In this document: one piece after another, positions 24,711 through 32,007 of the stretch
How positions within the stretch are numbered: the stretch's first letter is position 1
How the letters are laid out: each line of letters opens with the position of its first letter
Assembly (NCBI GenBank): GCA_024697655.1
Contig: JAILFI010000034.1
Span: forward strand, 1-37,858
Reading direction: 5' to 3'
DNA: 37,858 nt
Source: Clostridiales bacterium
GTDB lineage: Bacteria > Bacillota_A > Clostridia > Peptostreptococcales > Anaerovoracaceae
Translations under genes and position numbers: made by a program
The notes under the pieces: model-generated
Databases searched by the model: none
What the model saw: only the letters and a program-made list of their open reading frames with translations
What the model was told of the DNA's origin: nothing

Positions 24711-25623
24711 GACGTGCCAGTAACCTTTCTGCTTTTTCAAATGCGTCGTCTATGAAAGCTTCATCCGGATCCTTTTCCTCCGTGCTTTCCGTGACATCTT
24801 TTTTCAGGATCTCAGTGGTCCTGCGGTCAGAGAAGTAAGACTCGTCGGCATCCTTTTCGTATTCTTCTTCCATGAACGCCTGTGCTTCCGGTATCTCCTC
24901 CGAAAAGTCTTCCGGATCTGTGCTGTCCTCTTTTGCCTGCCGGAATCCGCCAAGTCCGTATTTACCGAATTCGTCGCGGACGACGCGGCCGTTTTCAATG
25001 ACGATCACGCGCTTCTGCATGCGGTCTACGATGTCTTTGGCATGCGTGACCATGACGATGGTCGTGCCGCGTGCATTGATCTCCTCGAGGAGTTTCATGA
25101 TTTCCCAGGCTGTGACGGGGTCGAGGTTGCCGGTCGGTTCGTCGGCGATCAGAACAGTCGGTTTGTTGACGATCGCTCTCGCGATCGCAACGCGCTGCTG
25201 TTCGCCGGCGGACAGTTCCGACGGATACTTCGAGGCATATTCCGAGATCCCCATCAGCGCCAGTGCCTGCGGGACGTTGCGTTTGATCGCGCGTTTGCTC
25301 TGGTGTGTGATCTCCATCGCGAAAGCGACATTCTCATAGACCGTCTTATGAGGCAGCAGGCGGAAGTCCTGGAATACGATCCCGATATTGCGCCTGTGGC
25401 GCGGGATCTTGCGGTTGGACATCGTCGTGACTTCTTCCCCTTTCACGCGGATACTGCCGGCGTCAGGGTCGATCTCTTTTAAGATCAATTTGATGAAGGT
25501 GGATTTACCAGCTCCGGACGGTCCGACCAGAAACACAAAATCACCTTTGTTGATCTTGACGCTCACATCGTGGAGGGCATCATTGTCGTTGTATGCTTTT
25601 GTAACGTGTCTGAATTCAATCAT
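24703..25623 (-). CDS. ftsE: Cell division ATP-binding protein FtsE with long acidic C-terminal tail
   Basis: ABC-type ATPase of the FtsEX complex. The ATG at 25623 (start MIEFRHVTKAY, as in other FtsE proteins) gives 306 residues; an ATG two codons earlier is also possible. Motifs: Walker A GPSGAGKS (34-41), Q-loop FQDFRLLP, signature LSAGEQQR (137-144, with Ala in place of the usual Gly), Walker B VLIADEPTGNLD (157 onward) and the H-loop in MVTHAKD. FtsE is normally about 230 residues. Here an extra ~77 residues (from about 230) are strongly acidic (for example DPEDFSEEIPEAQAFMEEE). A consensus promoter sits directly on the start codon and there is no Shine-Dalgarno sequence. It is the first gene of the long run ending at deoB. 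Confidence 0.95.
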   Translation of the reverse strand: MIEFRHVTKAYNDNDALHDVSVKINKGDFVFLVGPSGAGKSTFIKLILKEIDPDAGSIRVKGEEVTTMSNRKIPRHRRNIGIVFQDFRLLPHKTVYENVAFAMEITHQSKRAIKRNVPQALALMGISEYASKYPSELSAGEQQRVAIARAIVNKPTVLIADEPTGNLDPVTAWEIMKLLEEINARGTTIVMVTHAKDIVDRMQKRVIVIENGRVVRDEFGKYGLGGFRQAKEDSTDPEDFSEEIPEAQAFMEEEYEKDADESYFSDRRTTEILKKDVTESTEEKDPDEAFIDDAFEKAERLLARHE

Positions 25624-25629
25624 TTCCAT

Positions 25630-25658
25630 ATATTACCATTTAAGGACAGGCGTGTCCA
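25630..25658 (-). promoter_or_regulatory. Promoter of ftsE, implying a leaderless mRNA
   Basis: On the minus strand TGGACA (25653-25658), a 17-base spacer ending in TGG, then TAATAT (25630-25635): five of six -35 matches plus an extended -10. The normal initiation distance puts +1 at 25623, the A of the ATG that begins MIEFRHV. A GGACA-cgcc-TGTCC inverted repeat (25644-25657) overlaps the -35 element. The promoter lies between the transketolase stop and ftsE, a gap of 38 bases. Confidence 0.7.
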
Positions 25659-25661
25659 GTC

Positions 25662-26600
25662 TTATCTGCCGCGGGCGATCCTTCTGGCAGCTGCAGCGAT
25701 ATCGTCCGCTGTCATGTGATACTTCTCCAGTAGTTCTGCCGGTTTGCCGGATTCCCCGAAAGTATCCTTCTGTCCGATCATCTCCATGCGTGTCGGGCAT
25801 TTTTCAGCAAGCAGCGATGCGACAGCACTGCCCAGCCCGCCGATCACAGAGTGCTCTTCGCAGGTCACGATGCCGCCGGTCTCAAGCGCTGCTTTGATAA
25901 GTATGTCTTCGTCGAGCGGTTTGATCGTGTGGATGTCGATCACGCGGGCATCGATGCCTTCACCTGCCAGGATATCCGCTGCTTTCAGCGCCGCGTCCAC
26001 CATGATCCCGGTCGCTGCCAGTGTAACGGCAAGCCCTTCGCGCAGGGTGACACCTTTGCCGATCGTCAGTTCTTCGTTCTCATCATATACATTCGGGACG
26101 GCGGATCTGCCGAGCCGGATATAGCAGGGACCTTCCATCGCGACTGCCTGTCTGATCAGTGCCTTTGCAGACGGTCCGTCGGACGGACACAGAACGGTCA
26201 TCCCCGGGATCGTGCGCATGATGGCCAGATCTTCAAAGGTCTGGTGGCTCGCGCCGTCTTCGCCGACAGTGATGCCGGCGTGGGTCGCACAGATCTTGAC
26301 GTTGGCACCGGTATAGCCGATGGAATTGCGGATCACTTCGAACGCTCTTCCTGCCGCGAACATGGCGAACGAACTCGCGCAGACGATCTTGCCGGACAGC
26401 GCCAGTCCTGCGGCAGTCCCCATAAGATCCTGTTCCGCGATCCCCATGTTGAAGAAACGGTCCGGATACTTCTTGCCGAAATCTTTTGTCTTTGTCGATC
26501 CTGAAAGATCGGCGTCCATGACGATCAGATCTTCATACTGTTCGCCCAGTTCCAGGAGGACCTGTCCATAGGCTTCTCTTGTGGCCATTTTATCTGCCAT
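25662..26600 (-). CDS. Transketolase, C-terminal subunit
   Basis: Second half of a split transketolase, 312 residues, carrying the pyrimidine-binding and C-terminal domains. It begins MADKMATREAYGQVLLELG. Family motifs are MDADLSGSTKTKDF and FNMGIAEQDLMGTAAGLALSG (the Glu of the pyrimidine domain lies here). Next come ASSFAMFAAGRAFEVIRNSI, the His-containing THAGITVGEDGASHQTFEDLAIMR, and in the C-terminal domain TCEEHSVIGGLGSAVA. Together with the upstream subunit it would transfer two-carbon units between sugar phosphates in the pentose phosphate pathway using thiamine diphosphate. The start and the upstream stop overlap by one base (TAATG), ensuring equal expression. Confidence 0.95.
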   Translation of the reverse strand: MADKMATREAYGQVLLELGEQYEDLIVMDADLSGSTKTKDFGKKYPDRFFNMGIAEQDLMGTAAGLALSGKIVCASSFAMFAAGRAFEVIRNSIGYTGANVKICATHAGITVGEDGASHQTFEDLAIMRTIPGMTVLCPSDGPSAKALIRQAVAMEGPCYIRLGRSAVPNVYDENEELTIGKGVTLREGLAVTLAATGIMVDAALKAADILAGEGIDARVIDIHTIKPLDEDILIKAALETGGIVTCEEHSVIGGLGSAVASLLAEKCPTRMEMIGQKDTFGESGKPAELLEKYHMTADDIAAAARRIARGR

Positions 26601-27418
26601 TACATTTCACCTCCCAGTTCTTCCATCGCGCGGGCAAACTGTTCATCATCCGGCGCTTTGCCGTGCCAGCCGGGGTCATCCGTCATAAAGGAAACGCCTT
26701 GTCCTTTGTGGGTCTTTGCAATGATGGCTGTCGGTTTCTCTTTGAAAGCTGCAGCTTCTTTGAGCGTTTTGACGAGTGCTTCCATATCATGCCCGTCGCA
26801 GGTCATGACATGGAAGCCGAAGGCTCGGAATTTCTCGTCGATCGGCCGTACCGTCATGACATCGTCATTGCGTCCGTCGATCTGCAGTCCGTTCCAGTCT
26901 ACGATAACTGTCATATTGTCGAGTTTATAATGGGCCGCGGCCATCGCTGCTTCCCAGATAATCCCTTCCTGGATCTCACCGTCGCCCACGAGTGCGTAAA
27001 CGCGGCTTTCCGGGTGATCCATCTTCGCCGCAAGCGCCATGCCGACAGCGACGGACAGCCCCTGCCCGAGTGATCCGGTCGACATTTCTACGCCGGGAAC
27101 TTTATGCATGTTGGGATGTCCCTGGAACCGGCTGCCCAGTTTGCGCAGAGACAGACAGTCTTCAACAGGGAAAAACCCTCTGTGCGCGAGGACAGCGTAC
27201 AGAACGGGAGCCGCATGCCCTTTGGAAAGGACAAATCTGTCACGGTCTTCTTTCAGCGGCTCTTCCGGGTCGATATTCATGACTTCAAAATAGAGTGCAG
27301 TCATGATGTCGGCGGCGGAGAGAGAACCGCCCGGATGACCGGAGCCGGCTGCATGGACCTCCTCGAGGATCGTCCTGCGCACCTTTTGGGCGGTCATTTT
27401 CAGTTCATTGATCTCCAT
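26600..27418 (-). CDS. Transketolase, N-terminal subunit
   Basis: First half of the split transketolase, 272 residues, holding the diphosphate-binding domain. It contains AAGSGHPGGSLSAADIMTAL, then LSKGHAAPVLYAVLAHRGF, MSTGSLGQGLSVAVGMALAAK and the thiamine diphosphate motif GDGEIQEGIIWEAAM followed by VIVDWNGLQIDG. The ATG at 27418 has AAAGGAG ten bases upstream. The gap of 59 bases to nnrD holds no terminator, so it is probably co-transcribed with nnrD. The split arrangement is common in Firmicutes and archaea. Confidence 0.95.
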   Translation of the reverse strand: MEINELKMTAQKVRRTILEEVHAAGSGHPGGSLSAADIMTALYFEVMNIDPEEPLKEDRDRFVLSKGHAAPVLYAVLAHRGFFPVEDCLSLRKLGSRFQGHPNMHKVPGVEMSTGSLGQGLSVAVGMALAAKMDHPESRVYALVGDGEIQEGIIWEAAMAAAHYKLDNMTVIVDWNGLQIDGRNDDVMTVRPIDEKFRAFGFHVMTCDGHDMEALVKTLKEAAAFKEKPTAIIAKTHKGQGVSFMTDDPGWHGKAPDDEQFARAMEELGGEM

Positions 27419-27477
27419 GGATGGTAATCTCCTTTGGTCTCAAGTGATGACGTTATATGATCGGAACGGCAGCGCGT

Positions 27478-28326
27478 CTATGCGCCGGCCGGACCAAGAC
27501 TCAGGAATGCACGCGGAAGCGCTTCTATCAGGTCGCGTGCGATCACGGACTCCTCACCCAGTGCATCCCGGCTGAGATCGCCTGCTCTGCCATGAAGGAA
27601 TACACCGGCGCAGGCAGCTTCATAAGCCGGCATCCCCTTGGCGAGGAAGGCGCCGATCACACCGGTGAGCACGTCCCCGCTGCCGCCTTTTGCCATGGCG
27701 GCGCAGCCGGTCGGGTTGACTGCCATCCGGCCGTCCGGAGCAGCGATCAGCGTGTGGTGTCCTTTCAGAACAACGACCGATCCGAAGTCGGATACAAGAG
27801 CACGTGCGGCTGCCTGCCGGTCAGTGATCCTGTCCGTGCCGAGCAGCCTTGCTGCTTCCCCTTCGTGCGGTGTCAGAACAGATGCACTTGCGGCACTGCG
27901 AAGCGGTTCTTTCAGACCGAACCGCAGGATGTCATTCAGTCCGTCAGCGTCCAGAACGAACGGGCTGCCGGATGCCATTACGGCGAGCAGCACAGACCGG
28001 TCTTCTTCGTGATGACCGAGTCCGGGACCGGCGGCGAACGCCGTGCAGGTCTTAAAATGATCCGTTCTGGCGCTTTCTGCCTCGTATCTTTCAAGGCAGG
28101 TCGCTTCGGGAACCGCTGTCTGCAGGACAGGGTACAGAGCGGACGGCACATAAAAAGTGGCAAGTCCGACGCCGGATCGTAGCGCAGCCTTCCCACAAAG
28201 TACGGCGGCGCCGGCCATACCGGTCTGCCCCGCCATAATAAGCAGCCTGCCGAAGTCTTTCTTGCTCTGATCGGCACGCCGCCCCGGTATCATCGATCTG
28301 ACTACCCGTTCCGTAAGCGATTCCAT
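27478..28326 (-). CDS. nnrD: ADP-dependent NAD(P)H-hydrate dehydratase
   Basis: Ribokinase-like repair enzyme that dehydrates the S form of damaged NAD(P)H hydrate, 282 residues. Motifs are GRLLIMAGQTGMAGAAVLCG, then AAGPGLGHHEE, VLDADGLND, the segment SVLTPHEGEAARLLG, VVLKGHHTLIA and the C-terminal TGCAAMAKGGSGDVLTGVIG. Only the dehydratase domain is present; the usual fused or adjacent NnrE epimerase is absent from the window. There is no Shine-Dalgarno sequence before the ATG at 28326, and a TATAAT ends six bases before it (separate entry). It is probably co-transcribed with the transketolase genes that follow. Confidence 0.93.
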   Translation of the reverse strand: MESLTERVVRSMIPGRRADQSKKDFGRLLIMAGQTGMAGAAVLCGKAALRSGVGLATFYVPSALYPVLQTAVPEATCLERYEAESARTDHFKTCTAFAAGPGLGHHEEDRSVLLAVMASGSPFVLDADGLNDILRFGLKEPLRSAASASVLTPHEGEAARLLGTDRITDRQAAARALVSDFGSVVVLKGHHTLIAAPDGRMAVNPTGCAAMAKGGSGDVLTGVIGAFLAKGMPAYEAACAGVFLHGRAGDLSRDALGEESVIARDLIEALPRAFLSLGPAGA

Positions 28327-28332
28327 AGAAAA

Positions 28333-28361
28333 ATTATACTATATATGGGCATCTGATTCAA
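28333..28361 (-). promoter_or_regulatory. Promoter of nnrD, implying a leaderless mRNA
   Basis: On the minus strand TTGAAT (28356-28361), a 17-base spacer, then a perfect TATAAT (28333-28338), followed by TTTTCT and the ATG. The normal initiation distance puts +1 on the A of the start codon (28326). The six bases in between are pyrimidine-rich and cannot act as a ribosome binding site. Confidence 0.8.
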
Positions 28362-28390
28362 GGAATTCGGCAGATCGATACAATTTATAC

Positions 28391-28408
28391 GCTTAATTTT
28401 CGTTAAGC
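28391..28408 (-). terminator. Weak hairpin downstream of mgtE
   Basis: GCTTAA at 28391-28396 and TTAAGC at 28403-28408 form a six-base stem with a six-base loop, 13 bases after the mgtE stop. The stem is AT-rich and no good T run follows on the minus strand, so termination would be inefficient. Confidence 0.3.
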
Positions 28409-28421
28409 ATCCTTCCGCGGT

Positions 28422-29798
28422 CTATACATGCAGGATCATTGTTGCCATGAGGAAATACGAGGTGACCGAGACCATATCGGTCAGCGACGCGATCATGGGA
28501 CTTGCCATCAGAGCCGGGTCGATGCCGACCTTCTTTGCCAGCAGCGGCAGCATACCGCCGATGCATTTTGCCGCCAGCACGATCACGATCATCGCGCAAC
28601 AGACAGTCAGCGCGACACCGATCTGCTGATGCTCAAAGACATAGATGCGCAGGAAGTTGACAGAGCTCAAGACGATACCGATGATGATACTCACGCGCAT
28701 CTCTTTCCAGAGGACACGAAGCGCGTCATTTGTATCGAGGTCTCCGACGGAGATCCCGCGGATGACCAGCGTGGCGGACTGTGAACCGGAGTTGCCGCCG
28801 GTGCCCATCAGCATCGGCATGTAGGCAACAAGTGCGATCACAGAACTCAGCGCCGCTTCGTAATGCGTGATGATGGAACCGGTCACGATGTAGGAGAGCA
28901 TCAGGACGAGCAGCCATGGCAGGCGGTTTTTGACGTGTTTGAAGACCCCCATATCCAGATATTCCTGATTGGAAGAGTCGACGACGCCGGCCATACGCTC
29001 GATATCCTCGGTCGTTTCTTCTTCGATGACGTCGAAGATGTCATCCATGGTGATGATGCCGACCAGTCTGCCCTCTTTATCCACGACCGGGATCGACAGA
29101 TAGCCGTATTTCTGGAAGGTCTCGGCGACCTCCTCCTGGTCGTCGTATACGTTGATGGCGACGAAGTCCGTCTCCAGCAGGTCCTCAATGGGCGTTTCCG
29201 GTTCGTTCGTGACAAGCACGCGCAGCGAAATGATGCCGTAGAGCTTTCTGCCTGCTTCTTTGACATAGCAGGTGTAGATCGTTTCGCTGTCCATCCCGAC
29301 GTCTTTGATATACGCGAGCGCTTCCCCCACCGTCATCGTCTTTTGCAGGCTGATATAGTCGGGGGTCATCAGAGTACCCGCGCAGTTCTCGGGGTAATTC
29401 AGGAAGGTGTTGATCTGCCGGCGTTCGTGTTTCGGTGTTTTCTCGAGGATCTTGTCGACCACGTTGGCAGGCAGTTCCTCGAGAACGTCGATCTTGTCGT
29501 CGAAGTCGAGTTCATCAATGATGTAGCTGATTTCTTTGTCGGTGATGCGGTTGATGATCTCGATCTGATCGTCTGTATCGATGTACGAAAAGACATCCAC
29601 CGAAATATCTTTCGGCAGCATGCGGAATACGATGATCGCCTCGTCGAGTCCGATCTCATCCATGATCTCTTCGATCACTTCCGCAGTGTCGGCGGGGTTT
29701 TCATCGACCAGGATGTCTCTGGCGGCGCGGTATCGTTTTTCTTCCAGGAGTTCGAATACTTTTTCAAGCAGCAGATCGAATTCGTCTTTCTCGTTCAT
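28422..29798 (-). CDS. mgtE: Magnesium transporter MgtE
   Basis: Mg2+-gated magnesium channel, 458 residues. The cytosolic N domain (residues 1-130) is a superhelix of short acidic repeats (PADTAEVIEEIMDEIGLDEA and RMLPKDISVDVFSYID). Two CBS domains follow (about 131-255; PENCAGTLMTPDYISL, and IPVVDKEGRLVGIITMDDIF). A plug-helix region precedes the five-helix membrane domain with the conserved MGTGGNSGSQSATLVIRGI and SVTSYFLMATMIL. The acidic cytosolic part senses Mg2+ and closes the pore. The ATG at 29798 has AAAGGAGG at good spacing. The leader is only about 40 bases, too short for an M-box riboswitch. It is likely a single-gene transcript. Confidence 0.97.
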   Translation of the reverse strand: MNEKDEFDLLLEKVFELLEEKRYRAARDILVDENPADTAEVIEEIMDEIGLDEAIIVFRMLPKDISVDVFSYIDTDDQIEIINRITDKEISYIIDELDFDDKIDVLEELPANVVDKILEKTPKHERRQINTFLNYPENCAGTLMTPDYISLQKTMTVGEALAYIKDVGMDSETIYTCYVKEAGRKLYGIISLRVLVTNEPETPIEDLLETDFVAINVYDDQEEVAETFQKYGYLSIPVVDKEGRLVGIITMDDIFDVIEEETTEDIERMAGVVDSSNQEYLDMGVFKHVKNRLPWLLVLMLSYIVTGSIITHYEAALSSVIALVAYMPMLMGTGGNSGSQSATLVIRGISVGDLDTNDALRVLWKEMRVSIIIGIVLSSVNFLRIYVFEHQQIGVALTVCCAMIVIVLAAKCIGGMLPLLAKKVGIDPALMASPMIASLTDMVSVTSYFLMATMILHV

Positions 29799-29845
29799 AC
29801 CGTACCTCCTTTCCGATGTTATCCCGCTATGCCTTTAACTAAAAT

Positions 29846-29874
29846 ATTATACACAAAAAGAACCGTCCGCGCAA
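29846..29874 (-). promoter_or_regulatory. Candidate mgtE promoter overlapping the upstream terminator
   Basis: A perfect TATAAT (29846-29851 on the minus strand) lies directly after the T run of the upstream terminator. At 17-base spacing the -35 position reads TTGCGC (29869-29874), placed in the terminator loop and stem. The -35 is poor beyond TTG, so activity rests mainly on the -10. Initiation near 29839 leaves a leader of about 40 bases. Confidence 0.5.
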
Positions 29875-29883
29875 CGAACGGTT
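29855..29883 (-). terminator. Rho-independent terminator of the three-gene operon
   Basis: On the minus strand AACCGTTCG and CGGACGGTT pair over nine bases (one G-U), with a five-base loop, followed by CTTTTTG. It lies 25 bases after the flavodoxin-family stop. A second stem, GCATTG/CAATGC with an inner GCGG/CCGC (about 29887-29913), spans the stop codon itself. Confidence 0.85.
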
Positions 29884-29908
29884 ATAACGCATTGCGGAGA
29901 AGCGCCGC

Positions 29909-31006
29909 TCAATGCGTGCTGTATCCCCTGAGCATATGCCGTGCAAAATCCCAGGCTCTTTCTTCGATCCCGGGAATGCTGTAGATCGACTGCGGGTCGT
30001 TGGCTGTCTCCATGACCGCGAAGCGCGGCGGCAGCCGGAACGATTTGTTCATGCAGAGGCCGCTGATCAATTGCTGGGCAACGATATCGGAACCGCTGTA
30101 TCCGGATACGATGACCGCGTAAAGATCGGTCTCGTAGAACCGGCGCACATTGAAAATGGCTGTCATCCTGTTGATGAAGGCGGTCAGATTGCCGCCGACT
30201 GCATCATTATAATTCGGACAGATCATCACAAGCCCGGTGCACGACTGAAGCGCCGGATAGACGTCACGCGTGATCACGCCGCCGTAAAAGCACTTCCCCT
30301 CTTCTCCCAAATGACGGCAGGTCTCATAAGAACAGCCGCGGCAGTCAAAGACCTCCCCGTCACGCAGAGAGATCTCTTTGAAGACCGTGCCGCCGAGCTG
30401 GCTGCGGATCATCCGCCACAGTCCGATCGTGTTGGACGTGCTGGCATTGCCCGCATGCAGAGCAAGGAACTTCGGCGCCCCTTCGTGTACACTTTCGCAA
30501 GGCTCTTCCAGTAAGCGCCTCAGCAGTTCGCCGGCGGCTTCGATATAGGCGGTCATCTGATCGGTTCCCCGGATCTTTGCCTGTGTGTTGAAATTGTGCA
30601 GCGTTCCCGTTCCTTCCACAAGCGGCCGTCCGATGAATGCGCAGCCGGCCATATTGGCTGCAAAGACGAGTTCCCTCGAAACGGATTTGGTGTAATACTC
30701 CCCGGCGCCGTCAACGATCAGCGCCCCGGTGCAGCCGTCGAAAAGATGCGGGTGCAGCCGTATCTTCTTGAGCATTTCGTAATGGGACAGATTGACGCCG
30801 GAGACTCCTAATGAGACAGCAAAGAGAATATGCCCGTTAAGTCCGCTCTCCGGAAGATGGGCAGCGTCTTCGATCAGCTGTATCCGGTGGCTTTCCCCGC
30901 ACGAAGCGGCAAGCGCCGCGTTAAGTACGGACTCGAGACGGTCCGCGCGTCCCGGTTCCTGACAGCGGGGCTTGATGATATAGAGTGTTCCCTTTTGCGT
31001 TTCCAT
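29909..31006 (-). CDS. Tandem flavodoxin-family protein with cysteine cluster
   Basis: 365 residues. The C-terminal half (about 178-355) is a NADPH-dependent FMN reductase/iron-sulfur flavoprotein-type fold: KFLALHAGNASTSNTIGLW matches the FMN phosphate loop. DCRGCSYETC and the following CFYGGVITRDVYPAL give cysteines 222, 225, 230 and 239, suitable for a metal or Fe-S centre. LVMICPNYNDAVGGNLTAFI then matches the substrate-cavity motif. The N-terminal half (about 55-170; ILFAVSLGVSGVNLSHYEML, GALIVDGAGEYYTKSVS) looks like a second, degenerate flavodoxin-like domain. It probably transfers electrons or reduces a substrate using FMN. Its start overlaps the dehydrogenase-like stop (TGATG), so the two are tightly coupled. 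Physiological partner unknown. Confidence 0.75.
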   Translation of the reverse strand: METQKGTLYIIKPRCQEPGRADRLESVLNAALAASCGESHRIQLIEDAAHLPESGLNGHILFAVSLGVSGVNLSHYEMLKKIRLHPHLFDGCTGALIVDGAGEYYTKSVSRELVFAANMAGCAFIGRPLVEGTGTLHNFNTQAKIRGTDQMTAYIEAAGELLRRLLEEPCESVHEGAPKFLALHAGNASTSNTIGLWRMIRSQLGGTVFKEISLRDGEVFDCRGCSYETCRHLGEEGKCFYGGVITRDVYPALQSCTGLVMICPNYNDAVGGNLTAFINRMTAIFNVRRFYETDLYAVIVSGYSGSDIVAQQLISGLCMNKSFRLPPRFAVMETANDPQSIYSIPGIEERAWDFARHMLRGYSTH

Positions 31007-31974
31007 CAGCGGCTGTATCCTTTCAGGTCTGTGTAAGCGGCTTCAATGCGTTCAAACAACCTGTTGTCGAGCGGCAGATCTTCGATCTCCCTGCCTTCGG
31101 GAGTCAGTCTGTTGCGTATTCCCAGGAAAGCGTCACCAAAGGAAAGAGAACTGTATTGCCAGTCTCCGCAGAGAACGGCCAGAAGGCTCAGCGCACCCGA
31201 AGAAAGCGCCGGTGCGATATACGGTTTGAATCCGAGCGCGCGTGTCTTCAGATTGGATGTGACGGCCTGTTCCGTCAGTGCCAGCGATGCCTGATGATCA
31301 TAGCCGGTGATATCGTCGCACACGACGAGATGCTCTCCGTGCGGCCCGAAGACGCGGCCGTTTTTACGGAACCGTTCACGGTCCGCCGCATAGTATCCTG
31401 CACGCGCATACATGACGCCCAGTCCGAATCCGCGCACATGCGAAGCGGCGATTCCGCCTTCGACCGCAGCACGGCAAAGAAGATCCACCGGATCGGAAAC
31501 GATATAAAAGGCACCTTCATACCCTTTCTCAAGCGCCATGCGCACGTAAATATCAACGATTTTACGGTTTGCTTCCAGCTGCACCAAGCGGACATCTTTC
31601 TGCTCCTGCCCGACAGGCGGGATCCCCGCTGTCGCGCAGAACAACAGCACATCGCAGTCGAGCGGATCGTCTGCGATAAAGACCTCAGGCATGCCGGCAC
31701 CGCCGTCCGGCGTCACGATCTGGTTGATTTCCATCTCGTACCGCGCCAGTGTGTTCTCGTTCAGATCGACGAGCCCGATCCCGGAAATGCTGTCTCTGCC
31801 CAGCAGCCGCAGCCCCATCAGAAGCGTGCCGCCCACGTCTCCGAGTGCGATGATATTGACGCGTTTTCTACCTTCCGTAAGCCGCTCCGGAAAGGCGCTG
31901 CCGGGAATCAGAAACGAATTGTCACGCAACTGGATTTCATCTTTGTTCTGATATAGTTCTGATAGTTTTCTCAT
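31006..31974 (-). CDS. Divergent lactate/malate dehydrogenase-like protein
   Basis: 322 residues with the layout of an NAD-dependent 2-hydroxyacid dehydrogenase of the LDH/MDH superfamily. There is a Rossmann loop IIALGDVGGTLLMGLRLLG (GDVGGT at 45-50), an acidic residue ending beta-2 (D70), VSDPVDLLCRAA (159-170) resembling the conserved NPVD segment, and RGFGLGVMYARAGYY with an Arg placed like LDH R171. GPHGEHLVV (210-218) provides a histidine like LDH H195. An extra ~35-residue N-terminal segment precedes the fold. Overall it is far from housekeeping LDH or MDH, so the substrate is open. It starts 33 bases after the giant gene with AAGGAA upstream, and overlaps the flavodoxin-family start by one base. 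Confidence 0.75.
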   Translation of the reverse strand: MRKLSELYQNKDEIQLRDNSFLIPGSAFPERLTEGRKRVNIIALGDVGGTLLMGLRLLGRDSISGIGLVDLNENTLARYEMEINQIVTPDGGAGMPEVFIADDPLDCDVLLFCATAGIPPVGQEQKDVRLVQLEANRKIVDIYVRMALEKGYEGAFYIVSDPVDLLCRAAVEGGIAASHVRGFGLGVMYARAGYYAADRERFRKNGRVFGPHGEHLVVCDDITGYDHQASLALTEQAVTSNLKTRALGFKPYIAPALSSGALSLLAVLCGDWQYSSLSFGDAFLGIRNRLTPEGREIEDLPLDNRLFERIEAAYTDLKGYSR

Positions 31975-32007
31975 TGTATTCCTTCAGGTATTTGTTCGCG
32001 TCGTTGC

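Noticed and set aside
24711..24740. TTG start extending ftsX by ten residues
   Set aside because: The start at 24710 yields the normal FtsX N-terminus and the usual short overlap with ftsE; the extra residues are read from the ftsE frame region.
29799..29845. Possible M-box magnesium riboswitch before mgtE
   Set aside because: The leader predicted from the TATAAT is only about 40 bases, too short for the M-box fold.
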